Shown here: piece after piece, positions 30,176-39,266 of the stretch | Layout: the number at the start of each line of letters is the position of its first letter | Numbering within the stretch: the first letter of the stretch is position 1 | Origin: Moraxella lacunata | GTDB taxonomy: Bacteria > Pseudomonadota > Gammaproteobacteria > Pseudomonadales > Moraxellaceae | Direction: 5' to 3' | Assembly (NCBI RefSeq): GCF_900453205.1 | Contig: NZ_UGQU01000001.1 | Span: 806,001-870,000, forward strand | DNA length: 64,000 nucleotides | Program-made: the position numbers and the translations under genes | The notes under the pieces: generated by a model | The model's database searches: none | What the model was told of the DNA's origin: nothing | Seen by the model: only the letters and a program-made list of their open reading frames with translations

Positions 30176-30391
30176 ATGACCGACACCTACGCTGATATTA
30201 CCGATTTACAAATCAAAATCGCCTATCTTGAAAATACGGTAGATACCCTAAATAATGTCATCGCCCAGCAAGATAAGACCTTAAAGGACTTACAAGACCA
30301 ATTAAAGCTCATCTATAAATTCTTAGAAAGTCGTGATGATGACGGCATTGCTCCGTTTGATTTACTCGCAGACAGGCCACCGCATTATTGA
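30176..30391 (+). CDS. slyX: SlyX family protein
   Basis: A 71-residue coiled-coil protein that matches SlyX in length, in its heptad-rich middle and in the conserved end DLLADRPPHY. A GGGGGA ribosome binding site precedes the ATG. The function is unknown. It is divergent to uup. Confidence 0.9.
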   Translation: MTDTYADITDLQIKIAYLENTVDTLNNVIAQQDKTLKDLQDQLKLIYKFLESRDDDGIAPFDLLADRPPHY

Positions 30392-30671
30392 GTAGGTAAA
30401 ATAAAAAACGGTATTTAATTTATAATAATTATTCTTATTTGTAATATTTTATCCATAATTACAAAAATTTCTGATAAAACGGCAAAAAATAGTGATTTTG
30501 TGCGATTTTTGCTATTGCGTTCGTGTTTATTTTGTTTTAATATGTAGCGATGAAACATTTGTTAAAACGTTTGTTATACGATTGTAAAAACAGTTGTATG
30601 AAGTTTTAACCAAATTTCTAGGCGGTATGTGCGACATACGGAAATTTTATGGTAATCATTGGAGTGGTTCT
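30392..30671. other. Upstream region of the FadL/OmpE-like porin gene
   Basis: No gene is supported here. The region is AT-rich and has Fur-like TAATAATTATT runs near 30425, followed by sequence that must hold the porin promoter. A frame starting at 30594 belongs to the porin's extended reading frame, not to a separate gene. Confidence 0.4.
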
Positions 30672-32066
30672 ATGTTTAACTACAAACATTTAGCAGTAGC
30701 GATTGCATCCATCAGTGCAGTTGGCGTGGCAAACGCGGCAGGTCTTGACCGTTCAGGGCAGGACATCACGGCATTTTTACAAGATGGCACTTATGGTGAG
30801 GTGGTCTACACCTATATTGATGCGGACATCTCGGGTAAGGATACATCTGGCAACTCAATCTCTGACATCGCCGAAACCTATGACTTTGCTCGCTTTGGTG
30901 TGAAAGCGGACATTAATGACACGTTTAGCGTGGGCGTTCTCTATGATGAGCCATGGGGTGCAGCGGTACAGTATGGTGGTGATAACAATTTTGTCTCCAA
31001 AGGTGTAGATGATATTGTTGCTGTTTTATCAGAAGGTAGAGTTGGGTCTGTTACTGAGGCACAAGTGGGTTTGGCTCAGGCTCAGCAAGGCATTACGCAA
31101 CTGCAGACAGCCATTGCTAATGTGCAGGCAGCAGGTGGAGATGCAACCGCCTTACAAACGCAATTGACGCAAGCACAGGCACAAGCTGCAAGTTTAGGTC
31201 AATTGGTGGGTGCCTCTCAGGTAATGTCCCCAGCTTTGGCAGGTCAACGAGATCAGGGTACCAATGTAGAGATTCGCACCCAAAATGCCACCTTGTTGAT
31301 GGGGGCAAAATTAGGTCGAAATAAAAACTTTCAAGTTTACGGTGGTCCTGCTTTGCAACGCCTAACTGGTGAGGTTCATTTACGTGGCAATGCTTATCAA
31401 AGAGCTACAGGATATGATGCTAAAATTAGTACCGATACCACGACAGGTTGGGTGGCAGGGGTTGCTTACCACAAGCCCGAAATTGCTCTAAAAGCAGCTC
31501 TTACCTATCGCTCTGAGACTGAACATGAGAGTAATATTGCTGAGGTGTTTCCAACTGCGACTCTTTTAGGGCAAAATGCCAATAGTTCTTTGCCGTTTAG
31601 TGTAACTTTGCCTGAGTCTTGGAATCTAGACTTTCAAACTGGTGTTAACCCAACCACACTCTTGACTGCCAAAGTGCGTTATGTACCATGGTCGGATTTT
31701 GACATTCGCCCAACGAGATATACACAGTTAAGTGGATTACCAATCATCAGTTATGACAAAGACCAATGGTCGGCGGAAGTTGGTTTGGGTAAAAAGGTTA
31801 GTGACAAGCTGGCTGTATCGGGCAGTGTCGGCTATGACAGTGGAGCAGGCAATCCTGTTAGTACGCTTGGACCCATCAAAGGTTATTATAGCCTAGGACT
31901 TGGAGCCAAATATAACGTTACTCCAGAATGGTCGGTATCGGTGGGTGGCAAATACCTGAAATTTGGTGATGCTACCGCTCAGTTGCCTAATGGTGTAAAA
32001 GTGGGTGAATTTGATGATAATGATGGCTTTATCGCAGGTGTGAAGCTAGCCTATCAGCAAAAATAA
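30672..32066 (+). CDS. FadL/OmpP1-family outer-membrane transporter (OmpE-like)
   Basis: A 464-residue outer-membrane protein. The start at 30672 follows a GGAGTGG ribosome binding site and gives a signal peptide ending in VANA before AGLDRSG. The body has alternating beta strands and ends in an aromatic-rich C-terminus (LAYQQK). FadL-type proteins import long-chain fatty acids and hydrophobic compounds; the Moraxella OmpE protein belongs to this family. Residues about 110-190 are an inserted Ala/Gln-rich helical coil (LAQAQQGITQLQTAIANVQA type) in a probable loop, which is unusual for FadL. Confidence 0.85.
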   Translation: MFNYKHLAVAIASISAVGVANAAGLDRSGQDITAFLQDGTYGEVVYTYIDADISGKDTSGNSISDIAETYDFARFGVKADINDTFSVGVLYDEPWGAAVQYGGDNNFVSKGVDDIVAVLSEGRVGSVTEAQVGLAQAQQGITQLQTAIANVQAAGGDATALQTQLTQAQAQAASLGQLVGASQVMSPALAGQRDQGTNVEIRTQNATLLMGAKLGRNKNFQVYGGPALQRLTGEVHLRGNAYQRATGYDAKISTDTTTGWVAGVAYHKPEIALKAALTYRSETEHESNIAEVFPTATLLGQNANSSLPFSVTLPESWNLDFQTGVNPTTLLTAKVRYVPWSDFDIRPTRYTQLSGLPIISYDKDQWSAEVGLGKKVSDKLAVSGSVGYDSGAGNPVSTLGPIKGYYSLGLGAKYNVTPEWSVSVGGKYLKFGDATAQLPNGVKVGEFDDNDGFIAGVKLAYQQK

Positions 32067-32084
32067 CCAAAACCCCAAATTCCC

Positions 32085-32116
32085 AAAAAACGGTTTGAGT
32101 ATTCAAACCGTTTTTT
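32085..32116 (+). terminator. Terminator of the FadL/OmpE-like gene
   Basis: The stem AACGGTTTGA / TCAAACCGTT has a short loop and is followed by TTTT. Confidence 0.85.
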
Positions 32117-32257
32117 AGTTTACATTTACAAGCCTTTTAACTTGCATAAACAATCAATTTTTATTATAATAACCAAATTAACGATATCGGGATTATTTCA
32201 TAATTTATTATTATGAGATTTATCAACATTAGCTTACCAACTTCGGGAGAATACACC

Positions 32258-33073
32258 TTGCGTCCATTCAAATCACTTTTTGCGCTTATGCTATCTATCC
32301 CGCTTGTTGCCTGTGGCGACAAACCCAGCGAGACAACAAATACAGCCGCCAGCAATGAGCCTGCCACAACCCATGTTCAAGTCACCGATAACAACTTGCC
32401 CGTATATCGTGTTGGGACAATGCCAGACTATGTCCCTTATGGTGTAAGCGATGAAAAAGGACAGATTGGTGGGTTGGACATAGACATCTTGCAAGCGGTT
32501 GCCAAAGACCAAGGATTTGTCATTACCACTCACAGCGTACCATGGGACATCATGCCAGAAGCGTTAAACAGCAATGAAGTTGATATCATTGCCAATGGTT
32601 TGGCGGGCGATGATTATTCCCAAGACACCATTGTTGCCACTAACAGCTACATGCAGTCTGCTGACTGTATTTGGGCAAAGGATAAGGAAAAATTGGCGAA
32701 CTGGCAAAAAGGCATCATTGCCACGCCTGATGTGGCGGACATGAGTGCAGAGCTTGCTAAGAACTTTAATATCAGTGAGTCGCAGTTTGTGATTGACAAA
32801 TTAGAATTTGGCAGTTTACAAAGCTTGATTCATGATAGAGCGGACGTGGTAGTAAGCGATTGCGTGGCATTAGATTATTTTGGTAAACGAGAAGAGTTTA
32901 AGGCATACCAGTTTGAAAAAATGATCGTGCCCGATTCGGATTTGCCTGAGCAGTCCAACTTAGTGTTTATGGTACGCAGAGAAGATAGTGAACTATTAAA
33001 CAAAATCAATCAAGGACTTGCTAATATCAAAAAAAGCGGTGAACTTGCCCAAATAGAACAAAAATGGCGCTAA
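32258..33073 (+). CDS. Extracellular solute-binding lipoprotein (amino-acid type)
   Basis: A 271-residue lipoprotein of the periplasmic solute-binding family 3. The start is the TTG at 32258, because it lies seven bases after GGGAGA and gives a signal peptide ending in lipobox LVAC; a frame to 32213 adds an unlikely N-terminus. The YRVGTMPDYVPY and GLDIDILQAV segments match the ligand-binding fold. No permease or ATPase gene is adjacent, so it either partners with a distant transporter or has another role. It probably binds a polar amino acid or similar solute. Confidence 0.8.
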   Translation: MRPFKSLFALMLSIPLVACGDKPSETTNTAASNEPATTHVQVTDNNLPVYRVGTMPDYVPYGVSDEKGQIGGLDIDILQAVAKDQGFVITTHSVPWDIMPEALNSNEVDIIANGLAGDDYSQDTIVATNSYMQSADCIWAKDKEKLANWQKGIIATPDVADMSAELAKNFNISESQFVIDKLEFGSLQSLIHDRADVVVSDCVALDYFGKREEFKAYQFEKMIVPDSDLPEQSNLVFMVRREDSELLNKINQGLANIKKSGELAQIEQKWR

Positions 33074-33098
33074 ATCCTTTGGTGTTAAAATTACTAAC

Positions 33099-33127
33099 AA
33101 ACCACTTGTTTCTAGCAAGTGGTTTTT
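33099..33127 (+). terminator. Terminator of the solute-binding lipoprotein gene
   Basis: The stem AAACCACTTG / CAAGTGGTTT is followed by TTTGT and lies just past the stop codon. Confidence 0.8.
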
Positions 33128-33216
33128 GTGATTTTTCATGTCAAAATATATGCTAAAAATCGCATTTTGGCATAAAATCTGCTATCATAAGCCAAATTTT
33201 AACTTTATTATCTAAT

Positions 33217-33912
33217 ATGAAAATCCTACCCGAAAAACAATTTCTCATCGCTCCGTCCATTTTATCAGCCGATTTTGCCCGTTTGGGCGATGACACAAAA
33301 GCCGTGTTAGACGCAGGGGCGGACGTGGTGCATTTTGATGTCATGGACAACCACTATGTACCAAATTTGACCTTCGGAGCGATGGTCTGCCGTGCCTTAA
33401 AAGATTATGGCATTACCGCTCCGATTGATGTGCATCTTATGGTAAAGCCTGTCGATAGAATGATTGAGGAATTTATCAAGGCAGGGGCGGATATTATCAC
33501 GTTCCACCCAGAGGCATCTGAGCATATTGACCGTAGCTTACAGCTTATCAAGGGCAGTGGTGTTAAATGTGGGCTTGTCTTTAACCCTGCCACGCCCCTA
33601 TACTACCTAGATTATACCATTGACAAACTTGACCAGATTTTGATTATGAGCGTAAACCCCGGCTTTGGCGGACAAAAGTTCATTGACGGCACGCTTGATA
33701 AAGTGCGAGCGGTTCGCCGTATGATAGATGAGCGTGGGCTTGACATTCGCTTGGAGATTGACGGCGGTGTCAATCCTGATAATATCCGTGCGATAGCGGA
33801 TGCTGGCGTGGACATGTTCGTGGCAGGGTCGGCGATTTTTGGTAAAGATGATTATCAGACGGTCATTGACAAAATGCGTGATGAGCTTGCCAAGTCCGAT
33901 TTTGCCAAATAA
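33217..33912 (+). CDS. rpe: Ribulose-phosphate 3-epimerase
   Basis: A 231-residue TIM-barrel epimerase that interconverts ribulose-5-phosphate and xylulose-5-phosphate in the pentose phosphate pathway. The conserved segments are [36 protein letters not shown] and LEIDGGV, with the catalytic Asp pair in DVMDN and EIDGGV. The downstream intergenic region is repeat-rich. Confidence 0.96.
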   Translation: MKILPEKQFLIAPSILSADFARLGDDTKAVLDAGADVVHFDVMDNHYVPNLTFGAMVCRALKDYGITAPIDVHLMVKPVDRMIEEFIKAGADIITFHPEASEHIDRSLQLIKGSGVKCGLVFNPATPLYYLDYTIDKLDQILIMSVNPGFGGQKFIDGTLDKVRAVRRMIDERGLDIRLEIDGGVNPDNIRAIADAGVDMFVAGSAIFGKDDYQTVIDKMRDELAKSDFAK

Positions 33913-33938
33913 ATGTTTTTCTATTTGAAAATATGAAT

Positions 33939-33961
33939 GTAGGGGCGAGCCACATTTGCCC
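33939..33961. repeat. Half copy of the GTAGGGG palindromic element
   Basis: GTAGGGGCGAGCCACATTTGCCC matches one hairpin arm of the 68-bp elements. It lies about 60 bases before the full copy at 34021. Confidence 0.6.
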
Positions 33962-34003
33962 TAATACCATAAACCAAACCAATGAAGTAATTGTAATTAA
34001 CTG

Positions 34004-34120
34004 TACCTTTGGATAAAGTTGTAGGGGCAAATTACATTTGCCCTTTGATAACGTGTTGATTTTTGGGCGAATTGCAATTCGCCCCTACACGTCCAAATTT
34101 TAAAATATATTTTTATTTAA
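34004..34120 (+). repeat. 117-bp repeat, copy A, containing REPIN-like core 34021-34088
   Basis: The block from TACCTTTGGATAAA to TTTTATTTAA is repeated in inverted orientation at 41533-41648 with only a few mismatches. Its 68-bp core has GTAGGGGC / GCCCCTAC ends and two palindromic arms. The flanks (CACGTCCAAATTTTAAAAT) are also shared, so more than a hairpin was duplicated. Confidence 0.9.
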
Positions 34121-34141
34121 TAATACCCTAATGAAATAATT

Positions 34142-34462
34142 ATGCAAGAGACTAACCCCACCCCCAAACCCCCAAGCCTTGTCCCCATTGGTGTAACCAT
34201 TGGGCTTGCTCTTTTTGCCCTTGTACTTGCCTTGGCAGGGTATGGCTTTCGCCTGTTGGCAGGGCATGATGTGGGGGCGGTGGTGCGTCATGCGTCTGTG
34301 GTGGTGTCGTTTTTTATGATAGTTGTGCCTGCGTTGTTTGTTGGTGGGGCAAAAATTTTAAATAAATTTAAAGGGGCAAATATCCAAACCCAGAACGCCA
34401 TCACGCTTGGGTATCTTACATCTGTTGTGGCGATTTTGACGATTATGGGGCGGTATAGCTGA
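34142..34462 (+). CDS. Small three-helix membrane protein
   Basis: A 106-residue hydrophobic protein with a Pro-rich N-terminus (PTPKPPS) and three predicted transmembrane helices. I do not recognise the family. Its last base overlaps the next gene's ATG (TGATG), so the two are translationally coupled and probably act together. Function unknown. Confidence 0.65.
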   Translation: MQETNPTPKPPSLVPIGVTIGLALFALVLALAGYGFRLLAGHDVGAVVRHASVVVSFFMIVVPALFVGGAKILNKFKGANIQTQNAITLGYLTSVVAILTIMGRYS

Positions 34463-34785
34463 TGGCAAATTTTAAAATAAGCAACATTTTACCTGACCGT
34501 TTTGTGCCAAAGGACATTCCCAAAGGCTTGATTTTGACCCTTATCATCGTCATCATGCTCACAAGTCTGTCCGCTTATCGTTACGGCAATGGCAACAGTA
34601 TACAAGGCATGCTCCATGTCCTAGAAAATTGGGTGCTATACCTTGTGTTAATCCCAAGCTGTACCGCCCTTGTCAGCATGCCCATCAAATACCGAGATGA
34701 CAGCTTTGATGTGCGGATGGCGTATTATTTGGGCATGTTTGTGGGACTGTTATTTATGATGGCAAAACTTAGATATTGGCGTTAA
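34462..34785 (+). CDS. Small membrane protein coupled to the preceding gene
   Basis: A 107-residue protein with a basic N-terminus and three predicted transmembrane helices ending in KLRYWR. It overlaps the preceding gene by one base. No family is recognised. The pair sits between rpe and greA; a possible terminator stem follows before the greA promoter. Function unknown. Confidence 0.65.
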   Translation: MANFKISNILPDRFVPKDIPKGLILTLIIVIMLTSLSAYRYGNGNSIQGMLHVLENWVLYLVLIPSCTALVSMPIKYRDDSFDVRMAYYLGMFVGLLFMMAKLRYWR

Positions 34786-34790
34786 AACAG

Positions 34791-34819
34791 TTGCAATCAC
34801 TGGCTGTTTTTGGTATAAT
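34791..34819 (+). promoter_or_regulatory. Sigma-70 promoter of greA
   Basis: TTGCAA (34791-34796) and TATAAT (34814-34819) are separated by exactly 17 bases, a near-consensus promoter. It lies about 100 bases upstream of greA, leaving a leader that holds a terminator-like hairpin. Confidence 0.8.
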
Positions 34820-34861
34820 GCCAAGCTAACAATTTGGCAAAAAGCCAATCACAGATGACAG

Positions 34862-34890
34862 AACACCACCCCAATCGGCGTGGTGTTTTT
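34862..34890 (+). terminator. Terminator-like hairpin in the greA leader
   Basis: The stem AACACCAC / GTGGTGTT is followed by TTTTT and lies between the greA promoter and the greA ribosome binding site. It would end transcription about 70 bases after the -10 box and could give a short leader RNA. A comparable arrangement exists in E. coli greA (GraL RNA); the link is by analogy. Confidence 0.65.
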
Positions 34891-34921
34891 AGCTATGTAT
34901 TGATAATTATCAGGAGAGACC

Positions 34922-35398
34922 ATGCAACGCTATCCCATGACCCCACAAGGACACGCCGCCCTAGAAGCAGAATTAAAACAGCTCAAAACCGTGGAGCGTC
35001 CACGCATTACCGCTGCCATTGCCGAAGCTCGTGAGCATGGCGACCTAAAAGAAAATGCCGAATACCATGCCGCTCGGGAACAGCAAGGGCTGTCCGAAGC
35101 ACGCATTCGTGACATCGAAGCAAAACTTGGCGGGGCTCAGGTCATTGACCCAACCACCCTACCCCAAGACGGACGTGTGGTGTTTGGTGTGACCGTGGTC
35201 ATCGAAGACGTGGATTCGGGCGACCAAAAACGCTACAAAATCGTGGGCGAAGATGAAGCGGATGTCAAAGTCGGCAAAATCTCGGTCGGCAGTCCCATCG
35301 CCAAAGGCTTGATTGGCAAGTCAGAAGGCGATGAAGCCAAAATCCAGACCCCAAGTGGTTTGGCAGAGTATGAGATTGTTGAAGTTCTATACGAATAA
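34922..35398 (+). CDS. greA: Transcription elongation factor GreA
   Basis: A 158-residue GreA of the usual length. The N-terminal coiled-coil has [20 protein letters not shown] with the catalytic Asp/Glu tip, and the C-terminal globular domain has [11 protein letters not shown]. GreA enters the RNA polymerase secondary channel and rescues backtracked complexes by transcript cleavage. An AGGAGA ribosome binding site precedes the ATG. The leader contains a terminator-like hairpin. Confidence 0.97.
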   Translation: MQRYPMTPQGHAALEAELKQLKTVERPRITAAIAEAREHGDLKENAEYHAAREQQGLSEARIRDIEAKLGGAQVIDPTTLPQDGRVVFGVTVVIEDVDSGDQKRYKIVGEDEADVKVGKISVGSPIAKGLIGKSEGDEAKIQTPSGLAEYEIVEVLYE

Positions 35399-35455
35399 TG
35401 AGCTTTGCCAGTCGCCGCAGATAACACAAACAACACAACTTACTAAGGTCGTCTT

Positions 35456-35809
35456 ATGAAACACTTGCATTTACTCATGGTTGTGATTACCATTGGGCTG
35501 TTTTTATATCAAACAGGGCTGATTTTCGCAGGCGGTCAGGTGACCCAGTCACGCACCTTTAAGATAGTAAGCCATGTCATCTATCTGCTACTGGTTGGCA
35601 GTGGGCTGTATTTGATGTGGCAGTTGTGGCAAGTGGCGGGGGCTCAGTATTGGGTGGTTGTCAAGATTATGCTGTTGGCTGTGGCGGTCTCTGCCAATAT
35701 CAAGGCTCTGCGGGCTCCGCTACTGAGCCAAAAAAAGGCAGGCATGGTGATTGCAGGTATCGCCTATGTGGGGATTTTGGTATTGGCAGTGACTAAGCCC
35801 ATGTTGTGA
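35456..35809 (+). CDS. SirB2-family membrane protein
   Basis: A 117-residue protein with four transmembrane helices matching the SirB family (KHLHLLMVVITIGLFLYQT start, then KIVSHVIYLLLVGSG). SirB proteins are of unknown mechanism; the name comes from an invasion-gene activator region in Salmonella. It follows greA in the same direction with a 57-base gap. Confidence 0.8.
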   Translation: MKHLHLLMVVITIGLFLYQTGLIFAGGQVTQSRTFKIVSHVIYLLLVGSGLYLMWQLWQVAGAQYWVVVKIMLLAVAVSANIKALRAPLLSQKKAGMVIAGIAYVGILVLAVTKPML

Positions 35810-35977
35810 TATATGATGGCATTCAATGTGCTTAATACCATCTTGTCACGACCGATGTTTTATGGGTAGCGATATTTGTTAATGTTTATTGGCTAAGGGT
35901 AACTAAACACCCCAGCCATTTGCCATTTAAAAATACAATTATCACAATTTTTTCACAAACGTTTTTCACATACTTTT

Positions 35978-36307
35978 TCACACAAACACCCTTTGCACCA
36001 ATATCATATACAAAATCGTCCCCACACCAATGGAGATAAACATATTTTTTCGCCACAGGTGTAGCCCCACGACCACCGCCCCTGCGATAAACTCCGCCAT
36101 GCCGTGATATTGCCCCAAAATATCCACATTTTTGTAGCAATACACCACAAGCAGTCCAAACACCGCAGACGGCAACGCCTTGCCCAGATATTGCACAAAA
36201 TCAGGGACTTTTTTGTGAGCAGGAAACGCCCAAAACGCCACCCAACGGCACAGCTGAACAGCAACAATGGCAGTAGCAATGGTCAAAAGTTGTTCGTTTA
36301 GGGTCAT
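35978..36307 (-). CDS. azlD: AzlD-family branched-chain amino acid export subunit
   Basis: A 109-residue protein with four short hydrophobic helices, of the AzlD size and layout. It overlaps azlC by four bases (ATGA) and must be translated with it. AzlD is the small partner of AzlC in branched-chain amino acid export (family knowledge). Confidence 0.85.
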   Translation of the reverse strand: MTLNEQLLTIATAIVAVQLCRWVAFWAFPAHKKVPDFVQYLGKALPSAVFGLLVVYCYKNVDILGQYHGMAEFIAGAVVVGLHLWRKNMFISIGVGTILYMILVQRVFV

Positions 36308-37029
36308 TTTGCCACCTTGTTGGTCAATTTGTCATGTAGTGCCGAGCGTCTAACGGTCAAGTACACCAAAATGCCAAGCATGGCAGGGATTAAAAAATTA
36401 CTCTTGCCAAACACCACCAACGCCAACGCCGTCATGCCAATGCCAAGAAGCGAGCTTTCGTGCGTGGCCTCCCTACCCCATTGCTCCACAAAAATCACCA
36501 AAAACAGTGCCGTCATCGCAAATTCCGCCCCCTTCAAATCAAAGGGCAACACCGCCCCCATGACCGCCCCCAGCGCCGACCCTGTTACCCAATAAATATG
36601 CAAAAACAGCGTAACGAGCACCATAAACCACGCCTTATCCACACCTGCCTTGTCCGTGTCGGCGGTGTAGTTAATGGCAAAACTTTCGTCCACCATGCCT
36701 GCAATGAGATACCAGCGTTTCCACCCTGTGATACTTCGAAATTTATCCAGCATGGATATGGCATAAAAAATCTGTCTGGCACTAATCATCGCCACAAGCA
36801 AAAACACCGATGACGGGTTAAACGCCATGATAAGTAGCCCTGCCACGATAAATTCCACCGACCCTGCAAAAATCAGTACCGCCATGATGATGGGATACCA
36901 TGGCGAAAAGCCGAGCGAGTGCATATACACCCCATACGCCATGCCCAAAAACAAAAAGCCCGACAAAATGGGCAAGCTCTGGGTAAAGGCGTATTTGGCG
37001 GTGGTTTTAAAACAATAATCGGTGGTCAT
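36304..37029 (-). CDS. azlC: AzlC-family branched-chain amino acid exporter
   Basis: A 241-residue membrane protein with the AzlC pattern: FLFLGMAYGVYMHSLGFSPW, then AGSVEFI and YAISMLDKFR. It forms a two-gene transport operon with azlD, in which AzlC is the main membrane subunit that exports branched-chain amino acids or related compounds. No regulator is adjacent. Confidence 0.88.
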   Translation of the reverse strand: MTTDYCFKTTAKYAFTQSLPILSGFLFLGMAYGVYMHSLGFSPWYPIIMAVLIFAGSVEFIVAGLLIMAFNPSSVFLLVAMISARQIFYAISMLDKFRSITGWKRWYLIAGMVDESFAINYTADTDKAGVDKAWFMVLVTLFLHIYWVTGSALGAVMGAVLPFDLKGAEFAMTALFLVIFVEQWGREATHESSLLGIGMTALALVVFGKSNFLIPAMLGILVYLTVRRSALHDKLTNKVAK

Positions 37030-37200
37030 GGTGTGGGCAGGTTATAAAAAGAGAAATATTTTACTTGAAAAGACAACAACTTATCATGACAAATTATTAT
37101 CCTTTAAAAAGCAAAAAGTTTGTCATGCTGAGTTTGTACAAATCAAGCGATTTTGGCAAAATTATGTTAAAATAGCCTTTTGTTATTTTGTAATTTTATG

Positions 37201-37365
37201 ATGAAAACCTTATTATTTAGCCTAGCATTGGCACTTACCCTAACCGCATGCGGACAAAAAGGGGCGTTATATCTGCCCGAAAAATCCTCCACCCCACCCC
37301 ACTCCACCCCAACGCAAGGCGAGTCTGTGGATATGCCTGTTAGCACCGATTCCAATGATTATTGA
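37201..37365 (+). CDS. lptM: LptM (YifL) small lipoprotein
   Basis: A 54-residue lipoprotein with signal peptide and lipobox LTAC, directly followed by GQKGALYLP, the diagnostic motif of LptM/YifL. LptM helps the LptD-LptE lipopolysaccharide translocon mature (family knowledge). A start at the ATG three bases upstream (37198) is equally possible. The C-terminal tail is Pro/Ser/Thr-rich and disordered. Confidence 0.8.
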   Translation: MKTLLFSLALALTLTACGQKGALYLPEKSSTPPHSTPTQGESVDMPVSTDSNDY

Positions 37366-37400
37366 CTTTATAAATTTTGATAAATAAAAAAGAGAATCCC

Positions 37401-38192
37401 ATGAGTAAAGTTATCCCCCTATTAAACAAAGACGGCATTGAAAAGATGAAAGTGGCAGGACAACTTGCCAGTGAAGTCCTACAAATACTAGATCCCCACG
37501 TCAAGGCAGGGGTAAGCACGGGCTTTTTGGACGATTTGGCGTATAAGCACATCACCGAAATCCAAAACGCCATTCCTGCTTGCCTAAACTACCACGGCTA
37601 CCCCTACACCCTATGCACGTCTATCAACCATGTGGTGTGTCATGGTATGCCCGACCACGAGCGTATCTTAAAAGACGGCGACATCATCAACATTGACGTA
37701 ACGGTCATCAAAGACGGCTATTATGGCGACACGTCCGCCATGTGGATTATCGGTGAAGGCTCAGTCATGGCAAACCGCCTATGTAAAGTCGCCCAAGACG
37801 CTCTGTATGCTGGTATCAGCGTGGTCAAAAACGGAGCAAGGCTTGGCGACATCGGGGCAGAGATTGAAAAGATTGTCCTACCCGAGCGGTTTTCTATCGT
37901 GCGTGAGTTTTGTGGTCATGGCATTGGCACAGAATTTCACTGCGAACCCCAAGTACTACACTATGGCAAAGCAGGGACAGGCGTGGAGCTAAAAACCGGC
38001 ATGGCACTGACCATTGAGCCGATGATTAACCAAGGCGTATGGCAAACCAAAATTATGAAAGACGGCTGGACGGCTATCACCAAAGATAGGAAACTCTCCG
38101 CCCAATGGGAGCATACGCTCATCGTTACCGATAACGGCTGTATCATCACCACAGGGCGACCTGATGAGGATTTGAGCTGGGTGAAAAGCTAG
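37401..38192 (+). CDS. map: Methionine aminopeptidase, type I
   Basis: A 263-residue enzyme that removes the initiator Met from nascent proteins. The start at 37401 follows an AAGAGAA ribosome binding site; a TTG at 37377 is unlikely. The metal ligands are in NIDVTVIKDGYYGDTS, in the FCGHGIG His, in TIEPMIN and in the QWEHTLIV Glu. It follows lptM by 35 bases and may share its transcript. A terminator follows. Confidence 0.96.
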   Translation: MSKVIPLLNKDGIEKMKVAGQLASEVLQILDPHVKAGVSTGFLDDLAYKHITEIQNAIPACLNYHGYPYTLCTSINHVVCHGMPDHERILKDGDIINIDVTVIKDGYYGDTSAMWIIGEGSVMANRLCKVAQDALYAGISVVKNGARLGDIGAEIEKIVLPERFSIVREFCGHGIGTEFHCEPQVLHYGKAGTGVELKTGMALTIEPMINQGVWQTKIMKDGWTAITKDRKLSAQWEHTLIVTDNGCIITTGRPDEDLSWVKS

Positions 38193-38218
38193 ATACCCAA
38201 CTTAATATCAAAACAAAG

Positions 38219-38256
38219 ACCCGACTGAGCCATTGGTTTTTCTCGTTGGGTTTTTG
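38219..38256 (+). terminator. Terminator downstream of map
   Basis: ACCCGACTGAG pairs with CTCGTTGGGT (one bulge, one wobble pair), followed by TTTTT. Confidence 0.7.
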
Positions 38257-38413
38257 ACCTACCATGCCACATTTGCACTCCCAACAATAAGGTCGATTTT
38301 AGCAAACAGCTCGTCATACACCTAGCACAAACCCGACCCTTTTATCACAAACCAATTTTAACCACTCACCATTTTAGGCAATCAAACAGTCATCAATAAA
38401 CAAGAACAGCAAT

Positions 38414-39190
38414 ATGTACACCGACACCCACGCCCATTTAACCTATTTAGACACTTACCAACACAACAAACCTGCCCTACTTGCCAATCTAAAAGAGATG
38501 AACGTAAGCCGTATCATGGCAATTTGCTGTGAATTTGGCGAGATTGATAGCATTAGACAATGGGTAGATTTATCCAATGACGACATCAACATCGGCATGA
38601 GTATCGGCTTGCATCCTTGCCAAGACAAGGCGATTTTAAAGGCGGTGAGCGTGGACGATTTTGTGCAGTTAAATAACGAAAAGGTGTGGGCATTTGGCGA
38701 AACAGGGCTGGATTATCATTGGGACGACACCAAGAAAGCTGAACAAAAACATAGCTTTGCCACGCACATTCACGCAAGCCAAACCCTAAAAAAGCCAATC
38801 ATCGTCCACACCCGCAGTGCCTATCACGACACGCTTGACCTACTAAAGGCTGAAAAGTGCGAACACGGCATTATCCACTGTTTTACCGAAGATTATGCCT
38901 TTGCCAAAACCTGCCTTGATATGGGGCTGTATATCTCATTTTCTGGCATTGTCAGTTTTAAAAAGTCGGTGGAACTCCAAGACGTTGCCAAAAAATTGCC
39001 CCTTGACCGAATTTTAATAGAGACCGACAGCCCCTATCTTGCCCCTGTGCCAAAACGTGGGCGGGATAATGAGCCGTCTTTTGTGCCATATGTGGCAAAG
39101 GCTCTGGCGGATATTTTTGGCAAAACCCCTGATGAGATAGGACGTATCACAAGCCAAAATTTTGATGAGTTGTTAAATCAATATGGTTAA
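38414..39190 (+). CDS. TatD-family metal-dependent DNase
   Basis: A 258-residue TIM-barrel hydrolase of the TatD family. The metal-binding HAHL pair is at the N-terminus (DTHAHL), FGETGLDYHW is the conserved Glu/Asp motif, PIIVHTRSA and GIIHCFTED supply further His ligands, and RILIETDSPYLAP ends the set. The protein is probably a DNase or deacylase-type enzyme in quality control. No operon partner is evident. Confidence 0.9.
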   Translation: MYTDTHAHLTYLDTYQHNKPALLANLKEMNVSRIMAICCEFGEIDSIRQWVDLSNDDINIGMSIGLHPCQDKAILKAVSVDDFVQLNNEKVWAFGETGLDYHWDDTKKAEQKHSFATHIHASQTLKKPIIVHTRSAYHDTLDLLKAEKCEHGIIHCFTEDYAFAKTCLDMGLYISFSGIVSFKKSVELQDVAKKLPLDRILIETDSPYLAPVPKRGRDNEPSFVPYVAKALADIFGKTPDEIGRITSQNFDELLNQYG

Positions 39191-39244
39191 ATCTGGCATG
39201 GCAAAATTTTATAAAAATTAGTAGAAAAAAGTTGTTTTTTTGTA

Positions 39245-39250
39245 TATAAT
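39245..39250 (+). promoter_or_regulatory. Putative -10 box of the carA promoter
   Basis: TATAAT lies about 30 bases before a short leader frame upstream of carA. The -35 region is weak (TAGAAA at 17-base spacing). The assignment rests on position and the -10 match. Confidence 0.5.
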
Positions 39251-39266
39251 AACCAAAATCTACGAC

